This document shows positions 23,783 to 31,897 of a stretch of 33,836 nucleotides of DNA, piece by piece; position 1 is the first letter of the stretch, and the number at the start of each line of letters is the position of its first letter. This stretch comes from a bacterium. GTDB taxonomy: Bacteria; Bacteroidota; Bacteroidia; Chitinophagales; Saprospiraceae. Where the stretch lies: assembly GCA_024742755.1 (NCBI GenBank), contig JANSXW010000062.1:1-33836 (forward strand), given 5' to 3'. The notes below the pieces were generated by a model. The model did no database searches, was not told where the DNA came from, and saw only the letters and a program-made list of their open reading frames with translations. The position numbers and the translations under genes are program-made.

Positions 23783-25798
23783 ATGATATGGCTGGCCTCA
23801 TTCCCTCGTTCAGGCAATACCTTCTTTAGAAATATCCTTTTTGAAGTCTACGGGTTGGAATCAAGTACGTTTCATCGGGAGGAAAACTACCCCATGGATG
23901 AAAACTACGCCGCCTATCCTTTTGTGAAAACCCACCTGCTGCCAGATCAGCTGCCGGAGGAACACCGCGATGCACCTAAGGTCTACCTCGTTCGCGATGG
24001 CCGGGACGCACTCGTTTCTCTGGCGCACCACCGAAAAGACATCATAGAGCCGGGTACGGATTTCTATACCAACCTCCTGGAAGCGACCCTCGCGCTTGGG
24101 GGCAGCTACTTTGGGGGCTGGTCCGAAAATGTGAAGCAATGGACAGCTGAAGCCGACGTCGTTATCCGGTACGAGGACTTAATCGAAGATCCGCTTCGCG
24201 AAGTGGAGAAACTCCGAAAAGTGGCGGACCTGCCCGAGCCCAACCGGGAACGATTGCCCACCTTTGAAAAATTGAAATTTGGCCAGCCGCAGTATGGAAG
24301 CGGAGCTACCTTTTTAGCGCGGGAGGAAGAAGTAGCCGCATTAGCCCAAAAAAACTTCAGGAAGGGGAGAGCGGGGTCCTGGAAAGAAGAAATGCCCGCC
24401 ACCCTGCTGCCTTTGGTCTACGAACTTCATGGTGAAACGCTGGAGCGTTTTGATTACAAACGTGGAGAGGAGACCGGAGAATCCCTCAAACCGGTACGGG
24501 TGCTAATGGAAGCCAATAAGCTATCTGATGCAACTATGGACGGCGTCCGCAGGTATCAGGTAGAGCTATTGCAGGCATTGCGGGCATTACAGGTTCAACT
24601 GCCCAATATCCTGACCGTAGACTGCATGATAGGGGATGCCATAAAGCCTTTGGATTCGGTGGTTGATATGATCAACAAGGAGGCCGAATCTGGGACAGAG
24701 AATGAAGTTACGGATGAAGACCTGTTACAGGAAGAGGCACCCTCCGGATACGAAAACCTTTTGCTTCAGTTGAAGGCCTGGCTGGCCAACCACCTCCCCC
24801 TGTCCATATACGAACCGATGCGGCGGTTGTACACGAAGTCGCCTGCCCGTTCCATGCTGAACTGGCTGAGCATTAACGTCAGGCGCTTCCGCTCACGGGC
24901 AGAGCGAAAGCGTATCATTCAATCCTATGATCTGGTGCACATCCCTCTGCCCCAAAACTACTTTTTTGTCAAACTTTTCAAGTTGCCGGTAGTAGGGACC
25001 GTGCACGATCTGACCCATCTGGTTTTCCCCGAATTTCACGAAAAGCATAACATCAAGTTGTCCGAAGCGGGGATGCAGTTCCTGCAAAAGGCAAAGGCTG
25101 GGATCATTGCGGTCTCCAATGCCACAAAACAGGATGTTCTTCACCGGTATACCATTCCGGAGAGCGATGTGCAGGTGGTTTACGAAGCTGCAAATGGCGA
25201 TTTATTTCATCCTGTGAAAGACCCCGAACGCCTCAGGCGGGTACGGGACCGTTACCGAATACCAGAAGGCCCCTACCTGGTGAGCCTTTCGACCATAGAG
25301 CCACGAAAAAACCTCGCCAAAACCCTGGCAGCCTTTCTCGAACTTAAATCCACCGGAGCCCACGAAGACTTAACCTTTGTGGTATGCGGAAAACGCGGGT
25401 GGAAGGTAGACACCCTTTATGACAAGGAACATCCGCATGCCTCCGCCATTTATTTTACCGGTTATGTGGCAGATGAAGACCTTGCTGCGGTGTACTCCGG
25501 CGCAAAAGCCTTGTGCTACGTGGCTCACTATGAAGGGTTTGGGCTGCCGCCGCTGGAAGCCATGCTTTGCGGTACGCCCGTGCTTTTTGGCGACAACAGC
25601 TCTATGCCCGAGGTGGTAAGAGACGGAGGCGTGGGGGTGGCCGCCGGGAGCGTGGCAGCAATTCGGGCAGGGATGGAACAGCTATTGCTTGCCGATGAGG
25701 AGGAACTGAGAAAAGCGGCCCTGCGCCGGGCCAGGGGCTTCTCCTGGCTGCGGACTGCCTATGAAACCTTTTTAGCCTATCAGCACGCACGAAAATAA
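23783..25798 (+). CDS. Sulfotransferase-glycosyltransferase (GT4) fusion protein
   Basis: One 671-residue frame carries two enzyme domains. The N-terminal sulfotransferase (about 1-235) has ASFPRSGNTFFRN (5-17), VYLVRDGRDALVSLAHH (67-83), RYEDLIEDP (129-137) and the KFGQPQYGSG region. The C-terminal GT4-type glycosyltransferase (about 237-671) has VRVLMEANKLSDATMDGVRRY, an inserted helical or acidic region (about 300-375), GTVHDLTHL, AVSNATKQDV, STIEPRKNL (503-511) and the E-x7-E motif EGFGLPPLE (584-592). A single protein could add a sugar and sulfate the same glycan. There is no stop or frameshift between the domains. It starts a + strand unit with the GT-C-like gene 35 nt downstream. Confidence 0.92.
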   Translation: MIWLASFPRSGNTFFRNILFEVYGLESSTFHREENYPMDENYAAYPFVKTHLLPDQLPEEHRDAPKVYLVRDGRDALVSLAHHRKDIIEPGTDFYTNLLEATLALGGSYFGGWSENVKQWTAEADVVIRYEDLIEDPLREVEKLRKVADLPEPNRERLPTFEKLKFGQPQYGSGATFLAREEEVAALAQKNFRKGRAGSWKEEMPATLLPLVYELHGETLERFDYKRGEETGESLKPVRVLMEANKLSDATMDGVRRYQVELLQALRALQVQLPNILTVDCMIGDAIKPLDSVVDMINKEAESGTENEVTDEDLLQEEAPSGYENLLLQLKAWLANHLPLSIYEPMRRLYTKSPARSMLNWLSINVRRFRSRAERKRIIQSYDLVHIPLPQNYFFVKLFKLPVVGTVHDLTHLVFPEFHEKHNIKLSEAGMQFLQKAKAGIIAVSNATKQDVLHRYTIPESDVQVVYEAANGDLFHPVKDPERLRRVRDRYRIPEGPYLVSLSTIEPRKNLAKTLAAFLELKSTGAHEDLTFVVCGKRGWKVDTLYDKEHPHASAIYFTGYVADEDLAAVYSGAKALCYVAHYEGFGLPPLEAMLCGTPVLFGDNSSMPEVVRDGGVGVAAGSVAAIRAGMEQLLLADEEELRKAALRRARGFSWLRTAYETFLAYQHARK

Positions 25799-25833
25799 AC
25801 ATCAACGAAAAGCCCCTTTAACATTAAACAAGT

Positions 25834-28800
25834 ATGAAATCTCCAGTATCACAAACCCTCAATCGCTCCCTGACCGGCGCATTCAGTATTATCTGGGTGC
25901 TTCTGGTGCTCATTGCTTACCTGGGGTTCCATCCTTACTACTTCACCAGCCTGTTGGCTATGCCCAATGCAGACCTTGTGGCTGCCAATACAGTTATTGC
26001 GGCAGGAGCCTGGGCATGGTGGGTTTTCAGTGGGAAATCAGGGCGGACCCGGAAAGTGAATGGCTTTCAGGTCTATGGATTGTTTTTGCTCTTTCAGGTG
26101 GTCACGATGATTGTGTTCAACAATCGGTACAGTATTTTTGATGACCCGGGCGGCCTTTGGCGCTTCATGGGGATGAATGTCCTGGTACACGGCAGTTTGT
26201 TTTTGCTCTACACGCTTGCGTATGTGGCCGGGCAGCCGGTAATGGACTTGTTCGCCAATCGGTACACCAAGGGCACCGTCGATATTCTCCGGGTCGCTTT
26301 TGGGGCTTCTTTCATTGGACTTGCTGCATTTCTGCTGGGAGCTTTTCATCAGCTCTCCACCCTGGTGGCAGGTATTCTGGCGCTTGCGGTTTTAGGATGG
26401 CGCTATCGCACCGTTCTGGACCTCTGGCAACGCACGCTGCTCAGGCAGAAAGCCTACAAGTACAAAAACCGTTGGTTGCAGCTGCCGGTCTTCTTCCTGC
26501 TGAGTACGCTGGCCGTTAATGGGGTGGCAGCGATTAAACCTTTTCCAACCGGCTTTGACGGTGCGGCCCTGTACATGAATACCACGCAACTTATTGTGGA
26601 ATACAATGGGCTGATAAAAGGGGGGCAGGCCTACTACTGGCAGTTGATTCTGAGTCTGGGAGAACTGCTTTTTGGCAAAGCCGTATTCTCCATTGGCATC
26701 GCCCACTTTTCTTTTTTGCTCGTACTGCTGGTTGCTTTCAGAATTGCCCGTTTAGTGCTCAACCGAAGCTGGTCCTGGATGGCAGTCTGGCTGTTGGCGT
26801 TGAATCCCAGCCTGAGTTTTCACTACCTCTACGATGAGAAAGTGGACATGGGGTTCACCTTCATCTCTCTGGCGGCAGCCCTTATGCTGATTGAGTTTTG
26901 GACGCGGACGGCAAAGCCTGAGGCTCCGGATGAATCTCCTGACAGGTTGCCACTTGGGCTTCCGGCTACACAATGGATGCTGTTGCTCACAGGTTGGCTG
27001 CTGGGCTTTGCCTTTGGCATTAAGTACACCGGCTTGCTCAGTATTGTGGCCATTTTCACCGTGATCGGGTACAGGTTCGGGAATTACTGGCTGGCGATGA
27101 GTGTCGTCACTGGTTTTTCCGGAATATTGTTTTTACTGGGAGGCGATAATTTTGGGTACTTCCCCTTTGGAAAGACCGCGCCTTATGTGTCAGGGCTGAT
27201 CGGTATTGGTGCCGGTGCAGCCTTATTGGTGCCGGCATGGATGAAGGGGGTAAACCTCAAACCTCTCCTGGTGTCTTACCTGCTTACCGGAGGGGCTGCG
27301 CTGCTGTGTTTTGCGCCTTGGGGTATTCATAATATGGTGGCCAACGGCAAAGTAGGGGTTCAGGCATTGCTCGAGGCGCCTTTTCCTACACCAGTGATAA
27401 GAGTTCAGGCCCCGGAAGTTGATTACCAGGAACAGTTATTTGAAAACATCAAAAAGCGGGCTGCTGACCGTAAAATACAACTGTCTTCGGCTCAACTGAG
27501 CCAAATCAAGAATTACCTGGAGCAGGAAGGCATCACTACTCCTGATCAATTGAATCGCGGCAGGCTTCTGCGGTTCCTAAAAGACGAGGTCCTTTTGCCT
27601 GAGCAGTTGGAAAGCGCTCTGGCGTTAGAGCTTCGTACTGAAGGCCTGGACACCGCAAACGCAACGGTTGTTGAAACAACGGAAGATACCACGGATGATC
27701 TTTTATTCTCAGCCGGCGCGCTGGCAAAAAGAGAGGAGATTCAGCGTTACCTGGGGTATGAATCCGGTTTGCCGCTTTATGCTTCCCTGCCGTACGACCT
27801 CACGATGAATACCAACATCCTGAAGTCACAATACATAGATATTGGCTTTCTGTTTCTGATTTTATTTCCCATTTTGCTGTTTTCAGCAGGTAAAAATAGT
27901 TTCGTTCCGAACCTGGTCCTGTCGGTAATGTCAATCCTCCTGCTTTTGCTTGGAGTATGGACAGTAGACCATCAGGAAGGGCTTGCGGTGGTACAGGAAC
28001 AACTGTTGCGGAGCCCTCCACTGGCTTATGAAGGTTTCGTTACCGGAGCCTGGGCTTCCCTTAACGAAACCTTGCTGCTGGCTGCGCGGCCCATTGCCCC
28101 ATTATTCGAGGCTGCATCCGGTATGGCCTTTCCTGGTGTTTTTGCAACCCTGCTGCTCCTCGGTGGCCTGACTGGCTGGCTACTGAAAGTCCGTTGGGGC
28201 GGAAGCGCTGAGAAAAACCGGTATCTGCTGTTGTTTACCATTGCTTTTGGTGTGCTTTGGCTGCTCATCGGCAGTGGCATTACCTGGTATGGCTTTCCTA
28301 TGTTGATCACCTTGATGATCTACCTGGTTTACAGTGCTCATGCCGGAGGCTTTGGCTACAGGAATATTCAAACCTGGGCAGTAGGGGGCACCCTGGCGGC
28401 TTATATTTTAATGAGTTACGCGCTGGTTTTTATTTCTACGCTCCAACCTCCGAAGAATGCAGGGCTGGTTTATCAGGAGCCGGTGTTGCGCGCTTTCGGT
28501 GAAGGGCTTAATTCCAGCGAAACACTGTCTTCGTTCAAGCCTTATCTTGGAGAAGCCATAGACTACATCAATCAAAACAAAGAAGATAAAGTCTACCGGG
28601 TAGGCACTTTCTTCAATTATCATATTAACTACAACGACCGTCGTGTTCTGGAGGACAATCAGTTAGGCAAGTACGATGAAATGATGCGGGCACTGGATGG
28701 AGAAGAGGAGGATGTTTTCATCGATGTGCTCAAAAAGGAAGGGTTCCGCTATATCCTGTTCGATATGAATACCGCAAGTCTTGACCGTACCCCTGAAAAG

Positions 28801-28998
28801 ACCCTGACGGAAAAAACCCGCCGATTTACACAAATGTTGTTTTCCTCTCCCAAAGTCAGGCTGATTTTCACGGACAACGTGGTGAAGGGCGAACCGGGTG
28901 AAACGGTGCCCTTGGGAAAACACCGCATTCCCGGCCGGGCAGGCATCAGAGGGGAAACGGTTTACCGGGGTAGTTATTTGTTGTTTGAGATCAATTAG
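25834..28998 (+). CDS. Large polytopic membrane protein, GT-C glycosyltransferase-like
   Basis: The protein has 1054 residues, many hydrophobic helices and a C-terminal soluble part. An Asp-bearing loop, KPFPTGFDGAALYMN (Asp242), after a hydrophobic segment, and SFHYLYDEKVDMG (near 334) resemble the external acidic loops of GT-C enzymes that use lipid-linked sugar donors (ArnT/PMT-like). A hydrophilic helical insertion of about 140 residues (about 522-662, LSSAQLSQIKNYLEQEGITT and later) sits between membrane segments. The C-terminal 150 residues are extracytoplasmic-type (YINQNKEDKVYRVGTFFNYH, RYILFDMNTASLDRTP). A sugar transfer role outside the membrane is inferred; I am sure only of the membrane topology class. 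Confidence 0.65.
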   Translation: MKSPVSQTLNRSLTGAFSIIWVLLVLIAYLGFHPYYFTSLLAMPNADLVAANTVIAAGAWAWWVFSGKSGRTRKVNGFQVYGLFLLFQVVTMIVFNNRYSIFDDPGGLWRFMGMNVLVHGSLFLLYTLAYVAGQPVMDLFANRYTKGTVDILRVAFGASFIGLAAFLLGAFHQLSTLVAGILALAVLGWRYRTVLDLWQRTLLRQKAYKYKNRWLQLPVFFLLSTLAVNGVAAIKPFPTGFDGAALYMNTTQLIVEYNGLIKGGQAYYWQLILSLGELLFGKAVFSIGIAHFSFLLVLLVAFRIARLVLNRSWSWMAVWLLALNPSLSFHYLYDEKVDMGFTFISLAAALMLIEFWTRTAKPEAPDESPDRLPLGLPATQWMLLLTGWLLGFAFGIKYTGLLSIVAIFTVIGYRFGNYWLAMSVVTGFSGILFLLGGDNFGYFPFGKTAPYVSGLIGIGAGAALLVPAWMKGVNLKPLLVSYLLTGGAALLCFAPWGIHNMVANGKVGVQALLEAPFPTPVIRVQAPEVDYQEQLFENIKKRAADRKIQLSSAQLSQIKNYLEQEGITTPDQLNRGRLLRFLKDEVLLPEQLESALALELRTEGLDTANATVVETTEDTTDDLLFSAGALAKREEIQRYLGYESGLPLYASLPYDLTMNTNILKSQYIDIGFLFLILFPILLFSAGKNSFVPNLVLSVMSILLLLLGVWTVDHQEGLAVVQEQLLRSPPLAYEGFVTGAWASLNETLLLAARPIAPLFEAASGMAFPGVFATLLLLGGLTGWLLKVRWGGSAEKNRYLLLFTIAFGVLWLLIGSGITWYGFPMLITLMIYLVYSAHAGGFGYRNIQTWAVGGTLAAYILMSYALVFISTLQPPKNAGLVYQEPVLRAFGEGLNSSETLSSFKPYLGEAIDYINQNKEDKVYRVGTFFNYHINYNDRRVLEDNQLGKYDEMMRALDGEEEDVFIDVLKKEGFRYILFDMNTASLDRTPEKTLTEKTRRFTQMLFSSPKVRLIFTDNVVKGEPGETVPLGKHRIPGRAGIRGETVYRGSYLLFEIN

Positions 28999-29017
28999 AT
29001 GCAAACGGCTGGTGGAT

Positions 29018-29055
29018 AGAGAGGGAAAAGCGAGTATAGGAGCCTTTCCCTCTCT
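29018..29055. terminator. Hairpin between convergent genes
   Basis: agagagggaaa (29018-29028) and its exact inverse (29045-29055) form an 11-bp stem with a 16-nt loop, between the stops of the GT-C-like gene (+) and the small lipoprotein (-). There is no long T tract; A/T runs lie in the stem. Confidence 0.6.
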
Positions 29056-29066
29056 GTAGCATGGTC

Positions 29067-29447
29067 TTACTTCTTCATAGAAGCCTTTTGCTCAGCTGTT
29101 AGGATTTCCGCCTGTATTTTCTGGATGATTTCAGCCCTTTTTGTTTTAAGGGTTTCCGGGGTAAGGTCGTTTTCGCTGATCAGTTGCTGTAAGGCCGTTT
29201 CCTGATCTGCAGAAAGCTCAACACCCCGTTTGTCCAATCCTTTTTTGAGTTTAGCAAAAACAAAATCTTCTGTAGATTGCCCCTCAGGAATAGTCATTTT
29301 AGATTTATTTGCCTTTGCTGGGACTTCGGTTGCTTCCGTATTGGAGGCAGTTTCTGAATTATTGTTATTGTCTGACTCGCCTCCGGAACAGGATACCATA
29401 AAGAGGCCCAGCATAAAAGCAAAAAACAGAGCTGGTGACTTTTTCAT
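29067..29447 (-). CDS. Small putative lipoprotein, unknown function
   Basis: I choose the ATG at 29447 (126 residues), because it starts directly with a lipoprotein signal, MKKSPALFFAFMLGLFMVSC (Cys20), followed by SGG and an Asn/Ser/Thr-rich linker. A mostly helical, charged C-terminal region follows (EDFVFAKLKKGLDKRGVELSADQETALQQL, ending ILTAEQKASMKK). A helix ending in LTAEQ resembles the EF-hand-free, Spy/CpxP-like helical proteins of Bacteroidota, where LT-x-EQ is common, but I would not assign that family. It is a single gene. Confidence 0.75.
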   Translation of the reverse strand: MKKSPALFFAFMLGLFMVSCSGGESDNNNNSETASNTEATEVPAKANKSKMTIPEGQSTEDFVFAKLKKGLDKRGVELSADQETALQQLISENDLTPETLKTKRAEIIQKIQAEILTAEQKASMKK

Positions 29448-29773
29448 TATCGTTGGTTTTGTATGGATGATTAAATGAATGTCAAAATAACTCAATTCCT
29501 GTTAATCAAACCGAATACTGCCGGGATTTTTACGGATATCCCATCTTTAAAAAGTAAAGCCGTCTTTAAAAAGCCAGTACCGTGTCGGCTGAGCTCGTAG
29601 TATCATATCCGCCTGGTTGAGTATCCGAATTTGGTCTGATGGGAACAAAACCGCGACATTATCTGTATTTATAAGTAGGCAACAGCGAATATTCTCTAAT
29701 TTCATATTAGTGTAAAAACTAAAGGAAATTGGTGAATCTGTTAAGATTGCTTTAACATTTAACTTGTTTTCTT

Positions 29774-29781
29774 TAACTTTG
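29774..29781 (+). promoter_or_regulatory. -7 element of the candidate small RNA/leader
   Basis: TAACTTTG matches TAnnTTTG exactly. TTG at 29747-29749 lies 24 nt upstream, slightly long for a -33 box. Confidence 0.5.
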
Positions 29782-29787
29782 CTTTGC

Positions 29788-29919
29788 AATAATCGAACAA
29801 ATGAGGCATTAGCCTTTGAAAATATTTAAGAATGTATATTTCGAAGAAGGCAACTTCTTCTTAATAACAGTCGGGTGATTTCTTACAAGAGCGGGTCTAT
29901 ATGACGCCGCTCTTTTTTT
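29788..29919 (+). ncRNA. Candidate small RNA or attenuated leader
   Basis: Downstream of the -7 element come three potential stems: aggc/gcct near 29805, gaagaa/ttcttc near 29845, and a terminator (29887-29919) with stem aagagcgg/ccgctctt plus a T run. A 10-codon mini-ORF, ATG 29832 to TAA 29862 (MYISKKATSS), lies across the middle hairpin. No protein gene precedes the terminator on this strand, so it ends either a stand-alone RNA or a leader upstream of the symporter. I do not recognise an RNA family. The 5' end is inferred from the -7 element only. Confidence 0.4.
29887..29919 (+). terminator. Intrinsic terminator in the intergenic region
   Basis: The 8-bp stem aagagcgg (29887-29894) with ccgctctt (29907-29914), 12-nt loop, continues into a run of T to 29919. 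It stands 140 nt before the symporter ATG with no ORF before it on the same strand. Confidence 0.8.
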
Positions 29920-29972
29920 GCCCGCAAGCGAGGGTTCCTGCCGTGGATTTGCCAAAAGGCACCACAAATTCC

Positions 29973-30001
29973 TTGCAGAACCCAAAAAAGCTCTATTTTA
30001 G
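29973..30001 (+). promoter_or_regulatory. Candidate promoter of the symporter gene
   Basis: TTG (29973-29975), an 18-nt spacer and TATTTTAG (29994-30001, one mismatch to TAnnTTTG) lie 58 nt before the ATG at 30060. Confidence 0.45.
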
Positions 30002-30059
30002 CCCATGCCTCTGTGACCAAATTTTACTAAAACGAACGTTAAACTAACCAAACTAAATT

Positions 30060-31820
30060 ATGGACCAATTTCAGCTCAGTGGGCTTGACATCGGTATCAT
30101 GCTCGCCTATGCCGTACTGATCATTGGGTACGGTATTTATCATGGCAAACGTGATAGTTCTGAAGATTACTTCCTGGCCGGCAGAGGCATGACCTGGCCG
30201 ATTGTGGGAATTGCCTTGTTTTCTGCCAATATTTCCAGTTCCACCCTCATTGGACTGGCGGGAGATGCCTACAAGACCAATATCCACGTCTACAACTACG
30301 AGTGGTTTGCGGTGGTGGTATTGATTTTCTTTGCCATCTTCTTCCTGCCGTTTTACCTAAAGTCGGGCGTATACACCATGCCGGAGTTCCTGGAAAAGCG
30401 GTACGACCGGAAATCACGGTACTATTTTTCCTTCATCACTATCGTCGGTAATGTCATGGTGGATACGGCAGCGGGCCTCTATGTAGGCAGTATCGTGCTG
30501 AAGCTGTTGTTTCCGGCATTGCCTTCCTGGCAAATTATCTTATTGCTGGCCATTGCTGCTGCGGCCTACACCATTCCCGGGGGGCTCAATTCCGTGATTC
30601 AGACCGAAGTCATACAGGCGATTCTGCTGGTCATCGGCTCCTGCCTGCTTACTTATTTTGCCTTTCAGGAATTTGGAGGTGGATGGGGCGATATGATGGC
30701 CGCCCTCACGGAGCGCCTGCAATCAGGGAGCGTAGCCAGTGTGGAAGCTGCCCGGGCCGCCGGGCATTTTGCACCAGGCAATGCAGAGGAAGCCTTTAGC
30801 CTGGTCCGGCCGGGCAACGATGAGTTTATGCCCTGGTACGGCTTGCTTACCGGTGTGCCCCTGCTTGGGTTCTATTTTTGGGCCAACAACCAGTTTATGG
30901 TACAGCGGGTACTCGGCGCGCGCGACCTGAACCACGGCCGCTGGGGGGCCCTCTTTGCCGGTTTGCTCAAACTGCCGGTCATCTTTATCATGGTAGTGCC
31001 GGGTGTGCTGGCCCTACTGGTTTATAACAACTTGGACATTTCCGGCCTCAACTACATCACTGCAGATGGCACGCCCTGTCAGGACCTTTCTGAGTGTGCC
31101 AACCTGACCTACCCGGTACTGCTCATGCAACTGCTGCCCTCGGGTATTCTTGGCTTGGTGGTTGCTGGTTTGCTGGCCGCTATGATGTCCTCGGTTTCTG
31201 CTACCTTTAACTCCGCCTCCACGCTAATCACCATGGACTTCGTGCGCAACATCAAGCCGGACATGACCAGCAAGCAGTTGGTCCGGGCAGGGCAGATTGC
31301 AACGATTATACTGGTGGTCCTGGCTGCTGCCTGGGTGCCCTTTATTGAGAAGGTCTCCGACTCCCTTTGGCAGTACCTGCAGCTGGTCATCAGTTATACC
31401 GCGCCCCCGGCAGTAGCCACTTTTGTGCTTGGCTTATTTTGGAAAAGAGCCAGTGCCAGAGGGTCTATTGTGAGCCTGCTGTTTGGCTTCGTTTTCGCGG
31501 TGATTATGCTCATGCTGAAAGTCTACGTAGGCGGGCTGCCCGAAGGTGAAGCCCCGGCCGGCTGGATTGCCGCACTTACGGATATCCACTTTCTGACCAT
31601 GGCTTTCATTATGTGGGTGCTTTGCCTGATCGTGCATGCCCTGGTAAGCCTTTCTTCTCCCCCTCCAACCGAGGAGCAGGTCAACAGCCTGACCTGGAAC
31701 CGCCGGTTGTTCCGGGAAGAAACCGAGGAACTGCGCAGCCTTCCCTGGTACCAAAACTATCGTTACCTGGCAATTATCCTGCTGTTGATTACGGCGGTGG
31801 TGGTGGGGTATTTTTGGTAG
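30060..31820 (+). CDS. Sodium:solute symporter (SSS family, SGLT-like sugar transporter)
   Basis: This 586-residue inner-membrane protein has about 14 hydrophobic segments. It starts with the SSS hallmark SSEDYFLAGRGMTWPIVGIALFSANISSSTLIGLAGDAY. YNYEWFAVVVLIFFAIFFLPFYLKSGVYTMPEFLEKRYDRKSR matches SGLT/vSGLT-type transporters, as does GLLAAMMSSVSATFNSASTLITMDFV, whose Ser pair is the expected Na+ site region. It imports a sugar or related solute with sodium, which suits a marine organism. The substrate is not determined. The C-terminus is a short extra helix (YLAIILLLITAVVVGYFW). It is a single gene ending in a GC-rich hairpin. Confidence 0.94.
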   Translation: MDQFQLSGLDIGIMLAYAVLIIGYGIYHGKRDSSEDYFLAGRGMTWPIVGIALFSANISSSTLIGLAGDAYKTNIHVYNYEWFAVVVLIFFAIFFLPFYLKSGVYTMPEFLEKRYDRKSRYYFSFITIVGNVMVDTAAGLYVGSIVLKLLFPALPSWQIILLLAIAAAAYTIPGGLNSVIQTEVIQAILLVIGSCLLTYFAFQEFGGGWGDMMAALTERLQSGSVASVEAARAAGHFAPGNAEEAFSLVRPGNDEFMPWYGLLTGVPLLGFYFWANNQFMVQRVLGARDLNHGRWGALFAGLLKLPVIFIMVVPGVLALLVYNNLDISGLNYITADGTPCQDLSECANLTYPVLLMQLLPSGILGLVVAGLLAAMMSSVSATFNSASTLITMDFVRNIKPDMTSKQLVRAGQIATIILVVLAAAWVPFIEKVSDSLWQYLQLVISYTAPPAVATFVLGLFWKRASARGSIVSLLFGFVFAVIMLMLKVYVGGLPEGEAPAGWIAALTDIHFLTMAFIMWVLCLIVHALVSLSSPPPTEEQVNSLTWNRRLFREETEELRSLPWYQNYRYLAIILLLITAVVVGYFW

Positions 31821-31830
31821 TTTGGTGGTG

Positions 31831-31865
31831 ATCTGCCGCCGGCGCCTTGGGTGGCGGCGGCAGAT
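31831..31865 (+). terminator. GC-rich hairpin after the symporter
   Basis: atctgccgcc (31831-31840) pairs perfectly with ggcggcagat (31856-31865) 10 nt after the stop. Only a short T stretch follows. Confidence 0.65.
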
Positions 31866-31884
31866 TTAGTAGGAAACAAGAATT

Positions 31885-31893
31885 AAACTTTAG
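31885..31893. repeat. Left copy of the IS target-site duplication
   Basis: aaactttag; an identical copy lies at 33071-33079 on the other side of the element. Confidence 0.92.
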
Positions 31894-31897
31894 TACT

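Larger units (their letters stand above)
29448..30059. other. 612-nt gene-poor gap, with candidate small RNA/leader and symporter promoter
   Basis: The left half (29448-29760) is AT-rich with no convincing gene. The right half carries an exact -7 element, short hairpins and an intrinsic terminator (candidate RNA at 29788-29919), then the leader of the symporter. Confidence 0.6.

Noticed and set aside
29547..29789. An 80-residue - strand ORF in the intergenic region, with a weak hint of a LytTR-like end
   Set aside because: No convincing family motif in the right spacing, no promoter on that strand, and it starts within an AT-rich gap that overlaps the candidate RNA promoter on the other strand.
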